A stretch of 64,000 bases of DNA, taken from assembly GCA_964463485.1 (NCBI GenBank), contig CAYXDO010000009.1, positions 1-64,000 of the forward strand. The letters run 5' to 3'. How positions within the stretch are numbered: the first letter of the stretch is position 1; every line of letters begins with the position of its first letter. The position numbers and the translations under genes are program-made. Shown here piece by piece: positions 9,143-18,451 of the stretch. The notes beneath the pieces are model-generated. The model worked only from the letters and a program-made list of their open reading frames with translations, ran no database searches and was not told the origin of the DNA. The DNA is from CAYXDO01 sp964463485. Its GTDB lineage: Bacteria > Myxococcota > Kuafuiibacteriia > Kuafuiibacteriales > Kuafuiibacteriaceae.

Positions 9143-9433
9143 ATGGACACGCTGATTTCGAACTTCTCTGCGCTGATGATCGCCGGAATCATTCTGGTGG
9201 TCCTCGTCTCGAACGTTCACCGAGGCGTCGGTTCGATCATCGGCATCACGTTCTGGACCGGCGTCGCGTACGTGGGAACCGAAATCCTTGCGCGCGGAAA
9301 CGAGATTCTTCTGGCTCGATGGTCGCTGTCGAAGCCCGTCTTCTACGGGATGTGCGCGTTCCTCATCGCGACGAACGCGTGGATGGGCATCCGATCGCTC
9401 AAGAAGAGGCCCGAGCCTTCGGACGAAGAATGA
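9143..9433 (+). CDS. Small two-helix membrane protein
   Basis: A 96-residue protein from the ATG at 9143 (MDTLISNFSALMIAGIILVV), with two or three hydrophobic helices separated by a short loop and a basic/acidic tail ending PEPSDEE. I do not recognise the family. It is divergent from pyrF and close to it (spacing depends on the pyrF start). The codon pattern looks coding, but the call rests on composition alone. Confidence 0.6.
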   Translation: MDTLISNFSALMIAGIILVVLVSNVHRGVGSIIGITFWTGVAYVGTEILARGNEILLARWSLSKPVFYGMCAFLIATNAWMGIRSLKKRPEPSDEE

Positions 9434-9564
9434 GCGCAGCGCGGCCGACGGACGGCCAACTGGGCAGAGCTATAGGGCGGAGGCCCGGAGCAATCGTCGG
9501 CTTCCAGAAAGATCTTCGCGCACGTTCGGAAGCGAACTGGCGCGACCGCGGCCGGGAGCGGCGT

Positions 9565-11196
9565 TCAGCCGGCGTCGACTTCGGCGTCGTTGGCCGCGGC
9601 GTCAGGGGCCTCGATGAAGCCTGCGTCGGGGACCTCTGGGAGCACGAGGCTCTCGGCGAGCGTTCGCGCGAGCTCGGGTTCTGCGAGCACGAGGCGATCG
9701 AACGCCTTTCGGGCGGCGATCAGATCACCCCTTTTGGCCTCTGCGCGAGCCAACACGTGGAGCGCCTCGGGCAGCCAAGGCTGTTCGCGGAGCAGCGACT
9801 TTGCGAGCTCGACGGCGTTCTCGATTTGATTTGTGTTCAAAGCAACCTCGGCTCGAACGATCACCGCGTCGACATCCTCGGCAGTGGCGATCTCGATCGG
9901 CACGCTATCTGGATCTGCCTCGAGCGCAGCGCGAGCTCGAATCCTCGCAGCAACGTCGGGTGACGCGAGCGCCATGGCGGCGGCCTCCGCCCTGGCGTAG
10001 TCCTTCATCGCGATCGCCAGGGCGAGCTCGAAACGCTTCGCCTCGGCTTCGGCCTTGCGCAGTGAGAGCTCCGTGGTGAAGGCGAGCGCTTCCTCGAGCT
10101 TGCCCTCGGCCAGGCGCAGACGCAGCCGCCGTCGCACGGGCTCGGGTTCGTCGGGAGCCGCGCTTTGCCAACGCGCGAGTAGCTCATCGTACTGATCGGT
10201 CGCGCCCTGTGCGTCCGCGATCCGAACTCGCAGCTCGAGCGATTCGCTCTCGCTCTTGAGGGGCTCCGGAAGCGCATCGAGGATCGCGAGGGCATCGTCG
10301 TATTTGTCAGCCATGTACGCAGCGCGCGCCCGCGGCAGCGCGAATCGAAGCTCCTTGCCAGGAATCTTGCTCCAGACCGACCAAGCGATCTCACCGGACC
10401 GAATCTCTGTGAGCATCATGGCCTCGGCAGCGCAGAAGGCCGTGCGACCGGACTCTGCGGCGCAGGCGATCTGAAAGGATATCCTCGCGGCACGCGGATC
10501 TCCTTCGGCGAGATAACGCCGACCCGCGAGCCAGTGTGCGAGCGCGTTCTTCGGATCGATGAAGAGCGCCCTGGCGACGGGGTCCTTCTTTCGATCGCCT
10601 CGGGCAGACTCGTCGGGCGGATCCTTGAGCCCGTAAACGACGGCCGCCGAGCGCCCGGTCATCGTCACCGCGTAATCGTCCTTCGAGAGCGGCTTGGACC
10701 AAGCGTCCTGGTTGAACTTCGTGACCGGGAGGTCGAGCGCCTTGGCAACGGAAGGCAGGATCGCGCTGGTCGCCCGCCAAATCTCCTTGCGAGGTGCGGA
10801 CGCGGTCAGCACCGAGCAAGGCCCGGCAGGCACGCACGACGACACACGAAGCTCGATCGTTTCCTTGTCGAGCTCGAGTCGAGGTTCCAAACGCAGGTCA
10901 GGCTGCGCTCGCGGCGAACGAAACGTCCCCGCCGCGGGCGCGCCCTCGACGATTGGCACGACCGCGGTGACGTCCGCGAGGCCTGTTTCGAACAAAGCCG
11001 TCACGAGCGCTCCGAGATCCGTGCGCGGGTCGTCGGACTTCTCGAAAGCGGGCGGAACGATCACGACGACCGCAATACGCCGCTCGCCCGGAGGAGCTTC
11101 CGGGGTCGGCGCTACCGGCGGAGGCGGCGGGCTCGGCGTACATGAGAGAAGCAGCGATCCTGCGGAGAGGATCGCCAAGCGCGACACGCGGAGCAT
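9565..11196 (-). CDS. TPR-like lipoprotein
   Basis: A 543-residue predicted lipoprotein. The signal sequence from the ATG at 11196 ends with LLLSC, a good lipobox, followed by a Pro-rich tether (PSPPPPPVAPTPEAPP). The N-terminal half (about 40-200) is a compact domain that I do not recognise. From about 200 onward helical repeats resemble TPRs (for example ALAHWLAGRRYLAEGDPRAA and LLREQPWLPEALHVLARAEAKRGD). The C-terminus is rich in Ala and Asp. It probably sits in the outer or inner membrane as a scaffold. It is divergent from the PBP gene, but no specific partner is evident. Confidence 0.78.
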   Translation of the reverse strand: MLRVSRLAILSAGSLLLSCTPSPPPPPVAPTPEAPPGERRIAVVVIVPPAFEKSDDPRTDLGALVTALFETGLADVTAVVPIVEGAPAAGTFRSPRAQPDLRLEPRLELDKETIELRVSSCVPAGPCSVLTASAPRKEIWRATSAILPSVAKALDLPVTKFNQDAWSKPLSKDDYAVTMTGRSAAVVYGLKDPPDESARGDRKKDPVARALFIDPKNALAHWLAGRRYLAEGDPRAARISFQIACAAESGRTAFCAAEAMMLTEIRSGEIAWSVWSKIPGKELRFALPRARAAYMADKYDDALAILDALPEPLKSESESLELRVRIADAQGATDQYDELLARWQSAAPDEPEPVRRRLRLRLAEGKLEEALAFTTELSLRKAEAEAKRFELALAIAMKDYARAEAAAMALASPDVAARIRARAALEADPDSVPIEIATAEDVDAVIVRAEVALNTNQIENAVELAKSLLREQPWLPEALHVLARAEAKRGDLIAARKAFDRLVLAEPELARTLAESLVLPEVPDAGFIEAPDAAANDAEVDAG

Positions 11197-11306
11197 GAGC
11201 ACGGAGATCCTACTCCACGCGATCTCCGAGGAGCCAACTTTCGCCCGCTCGGATCGCGACCGCGATCCCGCACGCCGAACGACCGATCCGTGCCGCTTGG
11301 ACGCGA

Positions 11307-13745
11307 GTGATCGAAATGAGGACCACGATCGGGGCGCATGCTACCGTTCGCTTCGTGGCCAAGAAGGCCGGATTCGTCTTCCGCTTCCTCTCGATCTCCG
11401 TGCTCGTCGTGTTGCTGGTGGTGCTCGCTGCCGCCGGCGCAGGTTGGTACTGGCTCGATCGCGAGGTGCTCTCGTCGCTGCCGCAGGATCTGTCGAAGCT
11501 GCGCGACTGGCGACCCCCGACGAACTGTCAAATCTACGATCGACATGAACGACTGGTCGACGAGTTCTACCTGGATCGGCGGATCTGGATTCCGATGGCG
11601 GAGCTTCCGGTGCACGTTCCGTTGGCGTTCGTCGCTGCCGAAGATCGCCGCTTCTTCACACACCCGGGAGTCGATCTGAGGGGCATCCTCCGCGCGATGG
11701 TGACCAACCTCCGAGGCGGTACGACGAAGCAAGGCGGGTCCACGATCACCCAACAGCTCGTGAAGAACATCTTGGTAGGCAATGAAAAGAGCTACCGCCG
11801 GAAGCTGCGCGAGGCGATCCTCGCTTATCGACTCGAGCGTGAGCTCGGCAAAGACGAGATCCTCGAGCTCTACTTGAACTACATCTACCTCGGCTCCGGA
11901 AATTACGGGGTCGAGGCAGCGGCTCGCGACTACTTCGGCATCTCCGCGTCGCAGATCGACATTGGACAGGCCGCGATGATGGCGGGGCTCGTGCCTGCGC
12001 CGGCGCGCTACTCACCCCATCGAAGCGTCGAGTCGGCGCTCCATCGCCGCGAGCTCGTGCTCACCGCGATGGTCGACAACGCGTTCATCTCCGCGGAGGA
12101 AGCGACGCAGTTCGCCGACGACCCGGTGGTCGATTCGACTCGCGCGCGTGGAGGCCAGGGCGCGAACACGTCCTACGCCACGATCGTACGACGGGAGGTT
12201 CGTCGCCTCTACGGATCGACGTTGCCGGTCGAGGAGGGACTTCAAGTTCACACGCCGCTCGACAGCCACGTGCAAGAGGTGGCCGTCGAAGCCGTCCGCA
12301 AAGCCGTTCGCGCCGTCGAGCAACGCCAAGGCCGACGGGGCCCAAGCCGTCGACTGGCTCACGACAAGTGGGACGCCTTCTTGTCGCGATACCGTCGAGA
12401 CGTGGGCGACAAAGCCCCCGTTCCGCCGCGACAGGGCGAGTGCTTCGAGTCGCTCGTTCGACGCAGTAAAGATCTCGGCAGCCTTCAAGCGGGACCGTTC
12501 ACCTTCTCGCTCGCCGAAGAAGAACGCGGCGCGCTGATTCGCGTGCCCATCAAACGCGACGACGGCAAGGTCACGACCAGCGCGAAGAAGCTGGAGGCCG
12601 AGATCACCGAGGGCGATGTGCTCCCCGTGTGCCTGGTGGAAGGCGAGAAGGTGAAGCTCGATCCGCGCCCCTGGCCCGAAGGCGCGGCGCTGGTGCTGGA
12701 GAACGCGACGGGCCGTGTGGTCGCGCTCGTGGGTGGCTTCGACGTCCCGCTCGAAGGCTTCGTACGCGCGGTGCAAGCGCGCCGTCAGCCTGGCAGCAGC
12801 TTCAAACCTTACGTCTATGCGTCCGCGCTGCTCGCCGGCCGCACTCAGCTCGACACCGTGATCGACGCGCCCTTGGCCCTCCCGGGCGCGCCCGGAAAGA
12901 TTTGGTCACCCAAGAACTACGACGGCGAGTACCACGGCGCGATCCAGATCCGAAACGCGCTGGCGAAGAGCCTCAACACGGTCGCCGTTCGACTGTTGCT
13001 CGATACTGGCGTCGATCGGGTCGTGTCGACGGCGAAGGCCATGGGCATCACGTCGAACATTCGAAGAGACCCAACGATCGCGCTCGGGAGCAGCGAGGTC
13101 TCGCTCCTCGATCAAGTCGTGGGATACTCGACGATCGCACGCATGGGGCTCCCGCCAGAGCCCGTGTTCATCGACAAAGTGGAAGACGTGCGCGGTCACC
13201 TCGTCGGTCGCGCCGGAGAGCGCGGGGAGGACGAGCGTACACGCCACATCGTGCTTCCAGGAGGCTCGCGCCCGCGCGCGCTTCCGTCGGGCATTGCGTA
13301 CGAGCTCGCGGACATGATGCGAGAGGTCGTCTCCAACGGCACCGCCAAGAAGGCGTACAAAGAGGGCTTCGATCGCGCGGGCAAGACGGGCACGACCAAC
13401 GACTTCATCGATGCCTGGTTCGTCGGCTTCACGCCGCGCTACACGATCGGAGTCTGGGTGGGTACGGATGGCACGACGACCTTGGGAGACAAGGAGACCG
13501 GCGGAAAAACGGCGCTGCCGGCCTGGCTGGAGATCGCCGCAACGCTGCCCGAAGTCGAAGGCGAGCGATTCGCGGTGCCCGACGACGCGACCTTCGTTCC
13601 GTTCGACGCGGCCGGAAAGTGGGTCGCGGTCCGCCGCGGCGACGTCCCCGAATCCGTGCTGCCACGTTACGTTTCGACAGACGCGCCGCTCCCGCCGGTG
13701 ATCGGCGAGGTCCCGATCGTGGTCACCGCCACGACCGCGTCCTGA
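11307..13745 (+). CDS. Class A penicillin-binding protein (PBP1A type)
   Basis: A bifunctional enzyme that polymerises lipid II and cross-links peptidoglycan in the periplasm. An N-terminal membrane anchor (about 25-50) precedes the GT51 glycosyltransferase domain, with AAEDRRFFTHPGVD (catalytic Glu112), GGSTITQQLVKN and a YLGSGNYGVEAAARDYFG stretch. The transpeptidase domain has SSFK (catalytic Ser near residue 497), SLN and KTGTT. The middle of the protein carries a basic, charged insert and an OB-like segment, usual for PBP1A. Three in-frame starts are possible (11307, 11316 and GTG 11355), none with a strong SD site. Confidence 0.95.
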   Translation: MIEMRTTIGAHATVRFVAKKAGFVFRFLSISVLVVLLVVLAAAGAGWYWLDREVLSSLPQDLSKLRDWRPPTNCQIYDRHERLVDEFYLDRRIWIPMAELPVHVPLAFVAAEDRRFFTHPGVDLRGILRAMVTNLRGGTTKQGGSTITQQLVKNILVGNEKSYRRKLREAILAYRLERELGKDEILELYLNYIYLGSGNYGVEAAARDYFGISASQIDIGQAAMMAGLVPAPARYSPHRSVESALHRRELVLTAMVDNAFISAEEATQFADDPVVDSTRARGGQGANTSYATIVRREVRRLYGSTLPVEEGLQVHTPLDSHVQEVAVEAVRKAVRAVEQRQGRRGPSRRLAHDKWDAFLSRYRRDVGDKAPVPPRQGECFESLVRRSKDLGSLQAGPFTFSLAEEERGALIRVPIKRDDGKVTTSAKKLEAEITEGDVLPVCLVEGEKVKLDPRPWPEGAALVLENATGRVVALVGGFDVPLEGFVRAVQARRQPGSSFKPYVYASALLAGRTQLDTVIDAPLALPGAPGKIWSPKNYDGEYHGAIQIRNALAKSLNTVAVRLLLDTGVDRVVSTAKAMGITSNIRRDPTIALGSSEVSLLDQVVGYSTIARMGLPPEPVFIDKVEDVRGHLVGRAGERGEDERTRHIVLPGGSRPRALPSGIAYELADMMREVVSNGTAKKAYKEGFDRAGKTGTTNDFIDAWFVGFTPRYTIGVWVGTDGTTTLGDKETGGKTALPAWLEIAATLPEVEGERFAVPDDATFVPFDAAGKWVAVRRGDVPESVLPRYVSTDAPLPPVIGEVPIVVTATTAS

Positions 13746-13835
13746 CGGGCCTGGGCGACGCCTCGCGAGACCCAAGCGAGGAGGCAAGAGCCGAGAGCGG
13801 ATCGAGCCGTGGATCTGACTGATCCTCACGCCCGA

Positions 13836-14825
13836 TCAGAGCGGGAGCTCGACTCCGAGGCCCTTCTCTTTCGCTCGCTCGAGAATTCTGGGTGCGACTG
13901 CGACATCCTCGAGCGCCACGCCCAAATTCATCGCGCAGAGTCGTTCTTCGCTGCGGATTCTACCGGTCAGCCGACCCACCGCCAGGTCCCCCAAATCACC
14001 GGCGACGGGCGGGGTCCTTCGGAAATAGCCTTCTTTCCGGTAGTGCTCCATCTGCGCGCGATCGTCGGTGAAGATCCGCGCGAACGCCATCTGCGCTTCC
14101 GGCGTGAGATAGGAGTCGAAATCGACCGCCGACACGAACACGCCCGGCGCCAACCATTCGGGCTGAATCGTGGGCGTCGGTGACTTCAGGATGGGTCCGG
14201 AAGTCACCACGAGCTCCATGTCGCGCACCGCGTGCTCCGGCGCATCGACGACCTTGGCCTCGAGGCCTAGGGCGCGAGCCTTCTCCGCGAGGTTCTCGGC
14301 GGCCGAGGTCCGCACGTCGTACAACCTCACGTTTCGAATCGAAGGGTAGCCGGCCGTCATCGCGCGAAGGTGACTGTCACCTTGGACACCGCACGCCAAC
14401 AAGCCCAGCGTGGTCGGTGATTTCAGCGCCAAGTGACGCGCGGACAAGAGACTCGCCACCGCCGTTCTCTCCGCGGTAATCCATGTGCAGTCCATGACGG
14501 CGGTTGGGAGCCCCGTCTCCACGTCGTTCAGGATGATGAGGCCGGAGATGTACGGGACCTCGTGCTTCTTCACGTTCTCAGGAAACCCACTCACCCACTT
14601 CATCCCGACGCTGCCCGTGGGTGCGACATAACAGGGCATCGCGTGGATGAACGCGTCTTTCTGCGTCTTGGGATGGACGCCGGGCTTGGGCGGGAGCTCC
14701 ACGAGCCCGGAACCCTTGGCCTTGAACGCGGCCTCCAGCACCTCGAGCATCTCGAGGGGAGTCAGCCCGACCGATTCGACGTCTTTCCTGGACAGGTAGC
14801 GGATGTTCGGCATCTCGAGGCTCAT
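13836..14825 (-). CDS. Ornithine cyclodeaminase/mu-crystallin family protein
   Basis: The family covers NAD(P)-dependent ornithine cyclodeaminase, ketimine reductases, and alanine and other amino-acid dehydrogenases. The 329-residue protein has the substrate-side motif (MKWVSGFPENVKKHEVPYI), the TAERTAVASLLSARHLA segment and a Rossmann part with GLLACGVQGDSHLRAM (the nucleotide loop). The loop reads GVQGD rather than the common GxGxQ, a modest variation. The exact substrate cannot be inferred and no biosynthetic neighbours help. It converges on the PBP gene. Confidence 0.87.
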   Translation of the reverse strand: MSLEMPNIRYLSRKDVESVGLTPLEMLEVLEAAFKAKGSGLVELPPKPGVHPKTQKDAFIHAMPCYVAPTGSVGMKWVSGFPENVKKHEVPYISGLIILNDVETGLPTAVMDCTWITAERTAVASLLSARHLALKSPTTLGLLACGVQGDSHLRAMTAGYPSIRNVRLYDVRTSAAENLAEKARALGLEAKVVDAPEHAVRDMELVVTSGPILKSPTPTIQPEWLAPGVFVSAVDFDSYLTPEAQMAFARIFTDDRAQMEHYRKEGYFRRTPPVAGDLGDLAVGRLTGRIRSEERLCAMNLGVALEDVAVAPRILERAKEKGLGVELPL

Positions 14826-14904
14826 ACCGACTCGGGCGCTCCGAGGGAAGCGTTGGTCATCGTCGGCCTTGACCCTCCGTCGGTTCGTTGGTCAAGCTAG
14901 ACCA

Positions 14905-15150
14905 ATGCCAGAAACGCTGTTCAACCTGTACGAGGCCAAGACGGCTCTCTCGTCTTTGGTGGACCGGGCTGCCGCGGGCGAAGAAATCGTGATCGCAAAG
15001 GCTGGCGTACCCATGGCGCGTCTGGTGCCAATTCGCGGTCGCAAACGCAGAAAGCCGGGCGGCTGGGAGGGTCGTGTTCGAATCGGCGAAGACTTCGACG
15101 ACGAGCTGCAGCCGGACGTTTCGGCCCTGTTCGAAGGCGGCGGCGCATGA
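14905..15150 (+). CDS. Phd/YefM-type antitoxin (VapB role)
   Basis: An 82-residue antitoxin-like protein. The start is the ATG at 14905 (MPETLFNLYEAKTALSSLVD), because the Phd/YefM N-terminal DNA-binding fold begins there; the upstream part of the frame overlaps the divergent cyclodeaminase gene. The motif SSLVDRAAAGEEIVIAKAGVPMARLVPI is classic for the family. The C-terminal part (GWEGRVRIGEDFDDEL) is the usual toxin-binding tail. It is coupled to the next gene through an ATGA overlap. Such operons are typically repressed by their own toxin-antitoxin complex. Confidence 0.92.
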   Translation: MPETLFNLYEAKTALSSLVDRAAAGEEIVIAKAGVPMARLVPIRGRKRRKPGGWEGRVRIGEDFDDELQPDVSALFEGGGA

Positions 15151-15524
15151 ACGCTCTGTTGCTCGACACCCAAGTCTTCTTGTGGTGGCGCGCCAACGAC
15201 AGGAGGATCAACAAGTCCACGCGCTTGATGATCGGCGACGCGCCGATCGTGTACGTCAGCGCGGCGTCGGCCTGGGAGGCTGGTATCAAAGCCGCCCTGG
15301 GCCGGCTTTCACTCCCGGAGCCTTTCCAAAAGGGCGTCGTGGACAGCGAGTTCGTGCCGCTGGCGATCGGGTTTTCGCACGCCGAAGAAGCGGCTCGATT
15401 GCCGTTTCATCATGCGGACCCATTCGACCGGATGCTCGTGGCGCAGGCGCGGATCGAGAGGCTTCGGTTGGTCACCCACGACGGCAGAATTCGCCCGTAC
15501 GACGTGGACGTCGTCTGGGTGTGA
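15147..15524 (+). CDS. PIN-domain toxin (VapC type)
   Basis: A 125-residue PIN-domain ribonuclease, the toxin partner of the upstream antitoxin. It shows the first acidic motif (LLLDTQVFLWW), the central VYVSAASAWEAGIKAALGRL, and HHADPFDRMLVAQARIE with the third acidic cluster. The stretch LVTHDGRI provides the last active-site Asp. VapC-like enzymes cut tRNA or rRNA when released. The gene appears complete and all acidic positions are present, so I expect an active toxin. Its start lies inside the antitoxin stop (ATGA). Confidence 0.92.
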   Translation: MNALLLDTQVFLWWRANDRRINKSTRLMIGDAPIVYVSAASAWEAGIKAALGRLSLPEPFQKGVVDSEFVPLAIGFSHAEEAARLPFHHADPFDRMLVAQARIERLRLVTHDGRIRPYDVDVVWV

Positions 15525-15734
15525 GAGGGCTCCACTCATTCGCCGGCGGTTCGCTCGCTGAAAGGAGCGGGGAGCCCTCACCGCGCAGAGCACGATTTCG
15601 CCAGGCCTCGGAGAAACGTCGAGCGCCGCGCAAGCGCTCGTAACCCGAGAAGGAGATCGCGATCGAGGCTTCGTGCTTCGTCGAACGGAACGAACTTCGG
15701 AGCTCGATGGCCGCACCTGCCTGGGGCCCAAGGC

Positions 15735-15957
15735 TTCGGAGTGATTTTCGGAGCCCAAACGATTGCGCTCCCGCGATCGTTCGTCGGCGTGAACCACGCG
15801 GTAGGTGAAGCAATCGGTCCCGGAAAGGCCGAAGTATGGTGAGTAGGAGAAGTCACCGGAGGCGTCCGACGCGAAGGTGCCGTGGGTGAGTCCGACGACG
15901 AGGGTTGGGACGAGGTTGGTGCCTTCGTCGTTGGACGGGTACGCGAAGCTTAGGCGG
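15735..15957 (-). pseudogene. Remnant of a tandem-95/cadherin-like (Ig-fold) repeat protein
   Basis: Read on the minus strand in one frame, 15957 to about 15783 gives a sequence with THGTFASDASGDFSYSP followed by FGLSGTDCFTYRVV. That is the signature of tandem-95 or cadherin-like repeats (G-x-PxHGT-x(4)-DGsFtYtP-x-fxGtDsFtYr). After about 15780 the match moves to another frame (GSAIVWAPKITPKPW, resembling the xAtVtItVtPvNDAP end of the same repeat), which implies a frameshift. No start, signal peptide or further repeats are present, so this is a decayed piece of a large secreted or surface protein. I see no gene in the rest of 15525-16216 apart from the repeats. Confidence 0.6.
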
Positions 15958-16205
15958 TCGACTCCCAGGGTCCGCGAAGCTTAGGCGCAGGCAAGATGCC
16001 TGCGCTCCCAGGGGTCCGCGAAGTTTAGGCGGTCGACTCCAGCCAGGGCTCAGCGAAGCTTAGCGAAGCTTAGCTTGCGCTCCCTGGGGGTCCGCCAAGT
16101 TTAAGCGGTCGACTCCAGGGGGTCCGCGAAGCTAAGGCGCAGGCAAGATGCCTGCGCTCCCAGGGGTCCGCGAAGTTTAGGCGGTCGACTCCAGCCAGGG
16201 CTTTG
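15950..16205. repeat. Imperfect repeat array with embedded palindromes
   Basis: At least six degenerate units of the form GTCCGCGAAG(C/T)TTAGGCGGTCGACTCCAGGG follow one another. Two of them (15985-16005 and 16137-16157) have the GTCGAC part replaced by the hairpin GCGCAGGCA/TGCCTGCGC with an AGA loop and then CTCCCAGGGG. The first unit runs into the cadherin-like pseudogene frame, so the array may have grown from its coding sequence. It ends 11 bp before the stop of the SpoIID-domain gene. Confidence 0.85.
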
Positions 16206-16216
16206 CCGCGGTCGAC

Positions 16217-17962
16217 TCAGTAGATTCGTTCGACGACGGCGCCGCCGTAGTAGTGGCTCAAGATGCGCTGGTAGTCGTGACCGGCCTGCGCTCGGGCGAT
16301 CGCTCCTTGCTGGCACATTCCTACTCCGTGACCCCACCCGCCTCCGGTGAAGGTCAGGCGAGTTACTCTTCCGCTGGCGTCCTTTTCGACGTCGAGCACG
16401 AACAACCCGCTGTTCAGTTGATTGAAGAGTTGCCGCACCGGGAGCTCCCGCAAGACGTCGACGGACTTATCCTTTCCCTTGAGCCGCAAGCCCGTCACGC
16501 GATTTCCGGGGCCGCGTCCCAATATCGAGACGTCGGTGAGCTCGCTGAGTCCGACCTTGGCCGCCACCTGGCTCAGACCCTCCCCTTCGAAGATCTCTTT
16601 CCAGCGGAATTTCTTCGCGTTGAGGAACTTCGACCGAGCGCACGCGACCGGCGGGAACGAATCGAGAAAGACTCGGAGGGTCGGTTCGTCGAGGTGCGCT
16701 CTGAATCGCTCGAGCGCAGGATCGGTTCCGATCTCGTCGAGCCTCGCGCCGAGACTCGGTGACGGTTTGGTGCCCCAGACCACGTCGTTGGTCTCGGAGA
16801 ATCCTCCGCAGCTGGATGAGTAATAGGACTCCACGAGCTCGAGCGGGCCGTCCTTGCTCGTCCGCGGCCGCACCGCGACTCTTCCCTTCGTCGCCTCGAC
16901 CGCTTCACTTGGCCGCGGCGCCTCCCCGCCAGCGCCCGCGTAGACCTGGCAGTGTTGCTCGCTGCAAAGGTGAAAGGGCTCGGCAAAGTGACGATGGGCG
17001 AGCTTCCCGAAGATTTCGCCACGTGCCGTCACCGCCTGCGCCTTCAGAGCTTCGATGGGCGCGTCCGCAAAGAGCTCCTTGGGCACGAGGCCCAGGAGCA
17101 GCTTTTCGGCCGGCACCGAATTCACCGCGGCGAGCTTGCCTGCGCGATCGATCGCCACATAGACGTCGCCCCAAAACTCCCGCGTCTCGCGACCATGCCA
17201 CCGATACCCGCGTGCGTACTCGACGTCGAAGACCCGAGCTCGCTCCCCTTCGAGCGGGCTGACGAAGACCGAGCCGATCGCCTTGTGGATCAAGCGGTCC
17301 GCTCCATCGTGAATCGCGATCCCCCCTTCGGGCGGGCGTGCGATCGATTCCTCGACGAAGAGCTCGGACAGCCCTTCCTGAGAGACCGACGCCACGAACT
17401 CGTCGGCGGCCGCCTTGGTGGCGAACGGCCCGACCGAGAGCCGACGCCGGCGTGTGTCGAGGACCGTGCCGCTCAAGCCGAGCAGCGCCCCGCCTTCGGT
17501 CACCCGCGCGTTGCGCCCACGCGCGCTCCATGTCGCGATCTCCGCGGTCAGCGTGTCGGGTCCCGAAGACGCCTCACTCTTGACCACGACGTCGTATTGA
17601 AGCTCCGCGGGCTTCGCTCCGATGGGTCGAAACCGGAACCTCGACCCGCTGTCGGCGTAGATGGTCCGCGGCATGTCTCCATCGTGGAACACGAGGCGAA
17701 TCGGGCCGTCGCCGGCCACGACGACCTGCTCCTGGAGGTCCATGAGGCCTACGAGCACGACGGGTTGGCGCTTCTTGAAGCGGACTCGGGAGCCGTACAG
17801 CTCCTCGAGCGCCAAAGGACGGGCCTTGGCAAAACGTCCCGGAGGGAGCTCCGCGGCCGCCGATGCGCAGAGCGCGGACAGCACGCCCGCGAAGGCGAAG
17901 GTCTTCCACACGGCCGGGATTCTCGATCTCGAGAGGGCTCTGAGAGAGGGCACAGAGAACAC
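16217..17962 (-). CDS. SpoIID/LytB domain protein with SPOR-like region
   Basis: A secreted 581-residue protein. A signal peptide (cleavage near ASAAAELPPG, about residue 37) is followed by an unassigned beta-rich part, a SPOR-like stretch (RLSVGPFATKAAADEF, about 175-200) that could bind denuded peptidoglycan, then the SpoIID domain from about 270. That domain carries EALKAQAVTARGE, an EQHCQVYAG Cys motif, SSSCGGFSE and the C-terminal GWGHGVGMCQQGA. SpoIID of Bacillus is a peptidoglycan lytic transglycosylase; proteins of this type in Gram-negatives are assumed to remodel septal wall. The GTG start at 17962 is the longest option. The gene lies downstream of rpsI on the same strand, about 80 bp away. 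Confidence 0.88.
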   Translation of the reverse strand: MFSVPSLRALSRSRIPAVWKTFAFAGVLSALCASAAAELPPGRFAKARPLALEELYGSRVRFKKRQPVVLVGLMDLQEQVVVAGDGPIRLVFHDGDMPRTIYADSGSRFRFRPIGAKPAELQYDVVVKSEASSGPDTLTAEIATWSARGRNARVTEGGALLGLSGTVLDTRRRRLSVGPFATKAAADEFVASVSQEGLSELFVEESIARPPEGGIAIHDGADRLIHKAIGSVFVSPLEGERARVFDVEYARGYRWHGRETREFWGDVYVAIDRAGKLAAVNSVPAEKLLLGLVPKELFADAPIEALKAQAVTARGEIFGKLAHRHFAEPFHLCSEQHCQVYAGAGGEAPRPSEAVEATKGRVAVRPRTSKDGPLELVESYYSSSCGGFSETNDVVWGTKPSPSLGARLDEIGTDPALERFRAHLDEPTLRVFLDSFPPVACARSKFLNAKKFRWKEIFEGEGLSQVAAKVGLSELTDVSILGRGPGNRVTGLRLKGKDKSVDVLRELPVRQLFNQLNSGLFVLDVEKDASGRVTRLTFTGGGWGHGVGMCQQGAIARAQAGHDYQRILSHYYGGAVVERIY

Positions 17963-18041
17963 GGCGAGATTGTTTCTTCCTCGGAGTGCTCTGTAGGCTG
18001 AGTTCTCCGCCGTTTGCGGATGGGCAGGGAGCCTGACGGAA

Positions 18042-18434
18042 TCAGCGCTTGCTGAACTGGAATCGCTTGCGAGCGCCCGGACGGCCGTACTTTTTGCGCT
18101 CGACCTGGCGAGCGTCGCGCGTGACGAAGCCCATCTTCTTGAGTGTGGGTCGAAGCTCGCCGTTGGCGACCATCAGCGCCCGCGTGATGCCATGACGGAT
18201 CGCGCCGGCCTGGCCAGAGAGCCCGCCGCCGTAGACGTTCACGAAGACGTCCCATTTCCCGATCTGCTCGGTCACCTCGAGCGGCTGCCGGAGGATCATC
18301 TTCAGCGTCTCTCGACCGAAGTAATTGTCGAGCGTGCGACGGTTGATCGTCACGCTCCCCGCGCCTGGCTTGAGCCAAACTCGAGCTACTGCCTCTTTGC
18401 GACGCCCCGTCGCATAGAACTGCTGTCCCTTCAT
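18042..18434 (-). CDS. rpsI: 30S ribosomal protein S9
   Basis: S9 sits in the 30S head; its C-terminal tail reaches the P-site tRNA. The start at 18434 ([20 protein letters not shown]) gives 130 residues, the normal length; the open frame runs further upstream but there it overlaps rplM. Conserved end: [19 protein letters not shown], the universal basic tail. It follows rplM after 17 bp, the standard pair. Confidence 0.97.
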   Translation of the reverse strand: MKGQQFYATGRRKEAVARVWLKPGAGSVTINRRTLDNYFGRETLKMILRQPLEVTEQIGKWDVFVNVYGGGLSGQAGAIRHGITRALMVANGELRPTLKKMGFVTRDARQVERKKYGRPGARKRFQFSKR

Positions 18435-18451
18435 CGCGAAATCGTCTCCGC

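Noticed and set aside
15578..15856. A 92-residue minus-strand gene
   Set aside because: It is the shifted reading frame of the decayed tandem-95 segment; no start signal, and the homology continues in another frame upstream.
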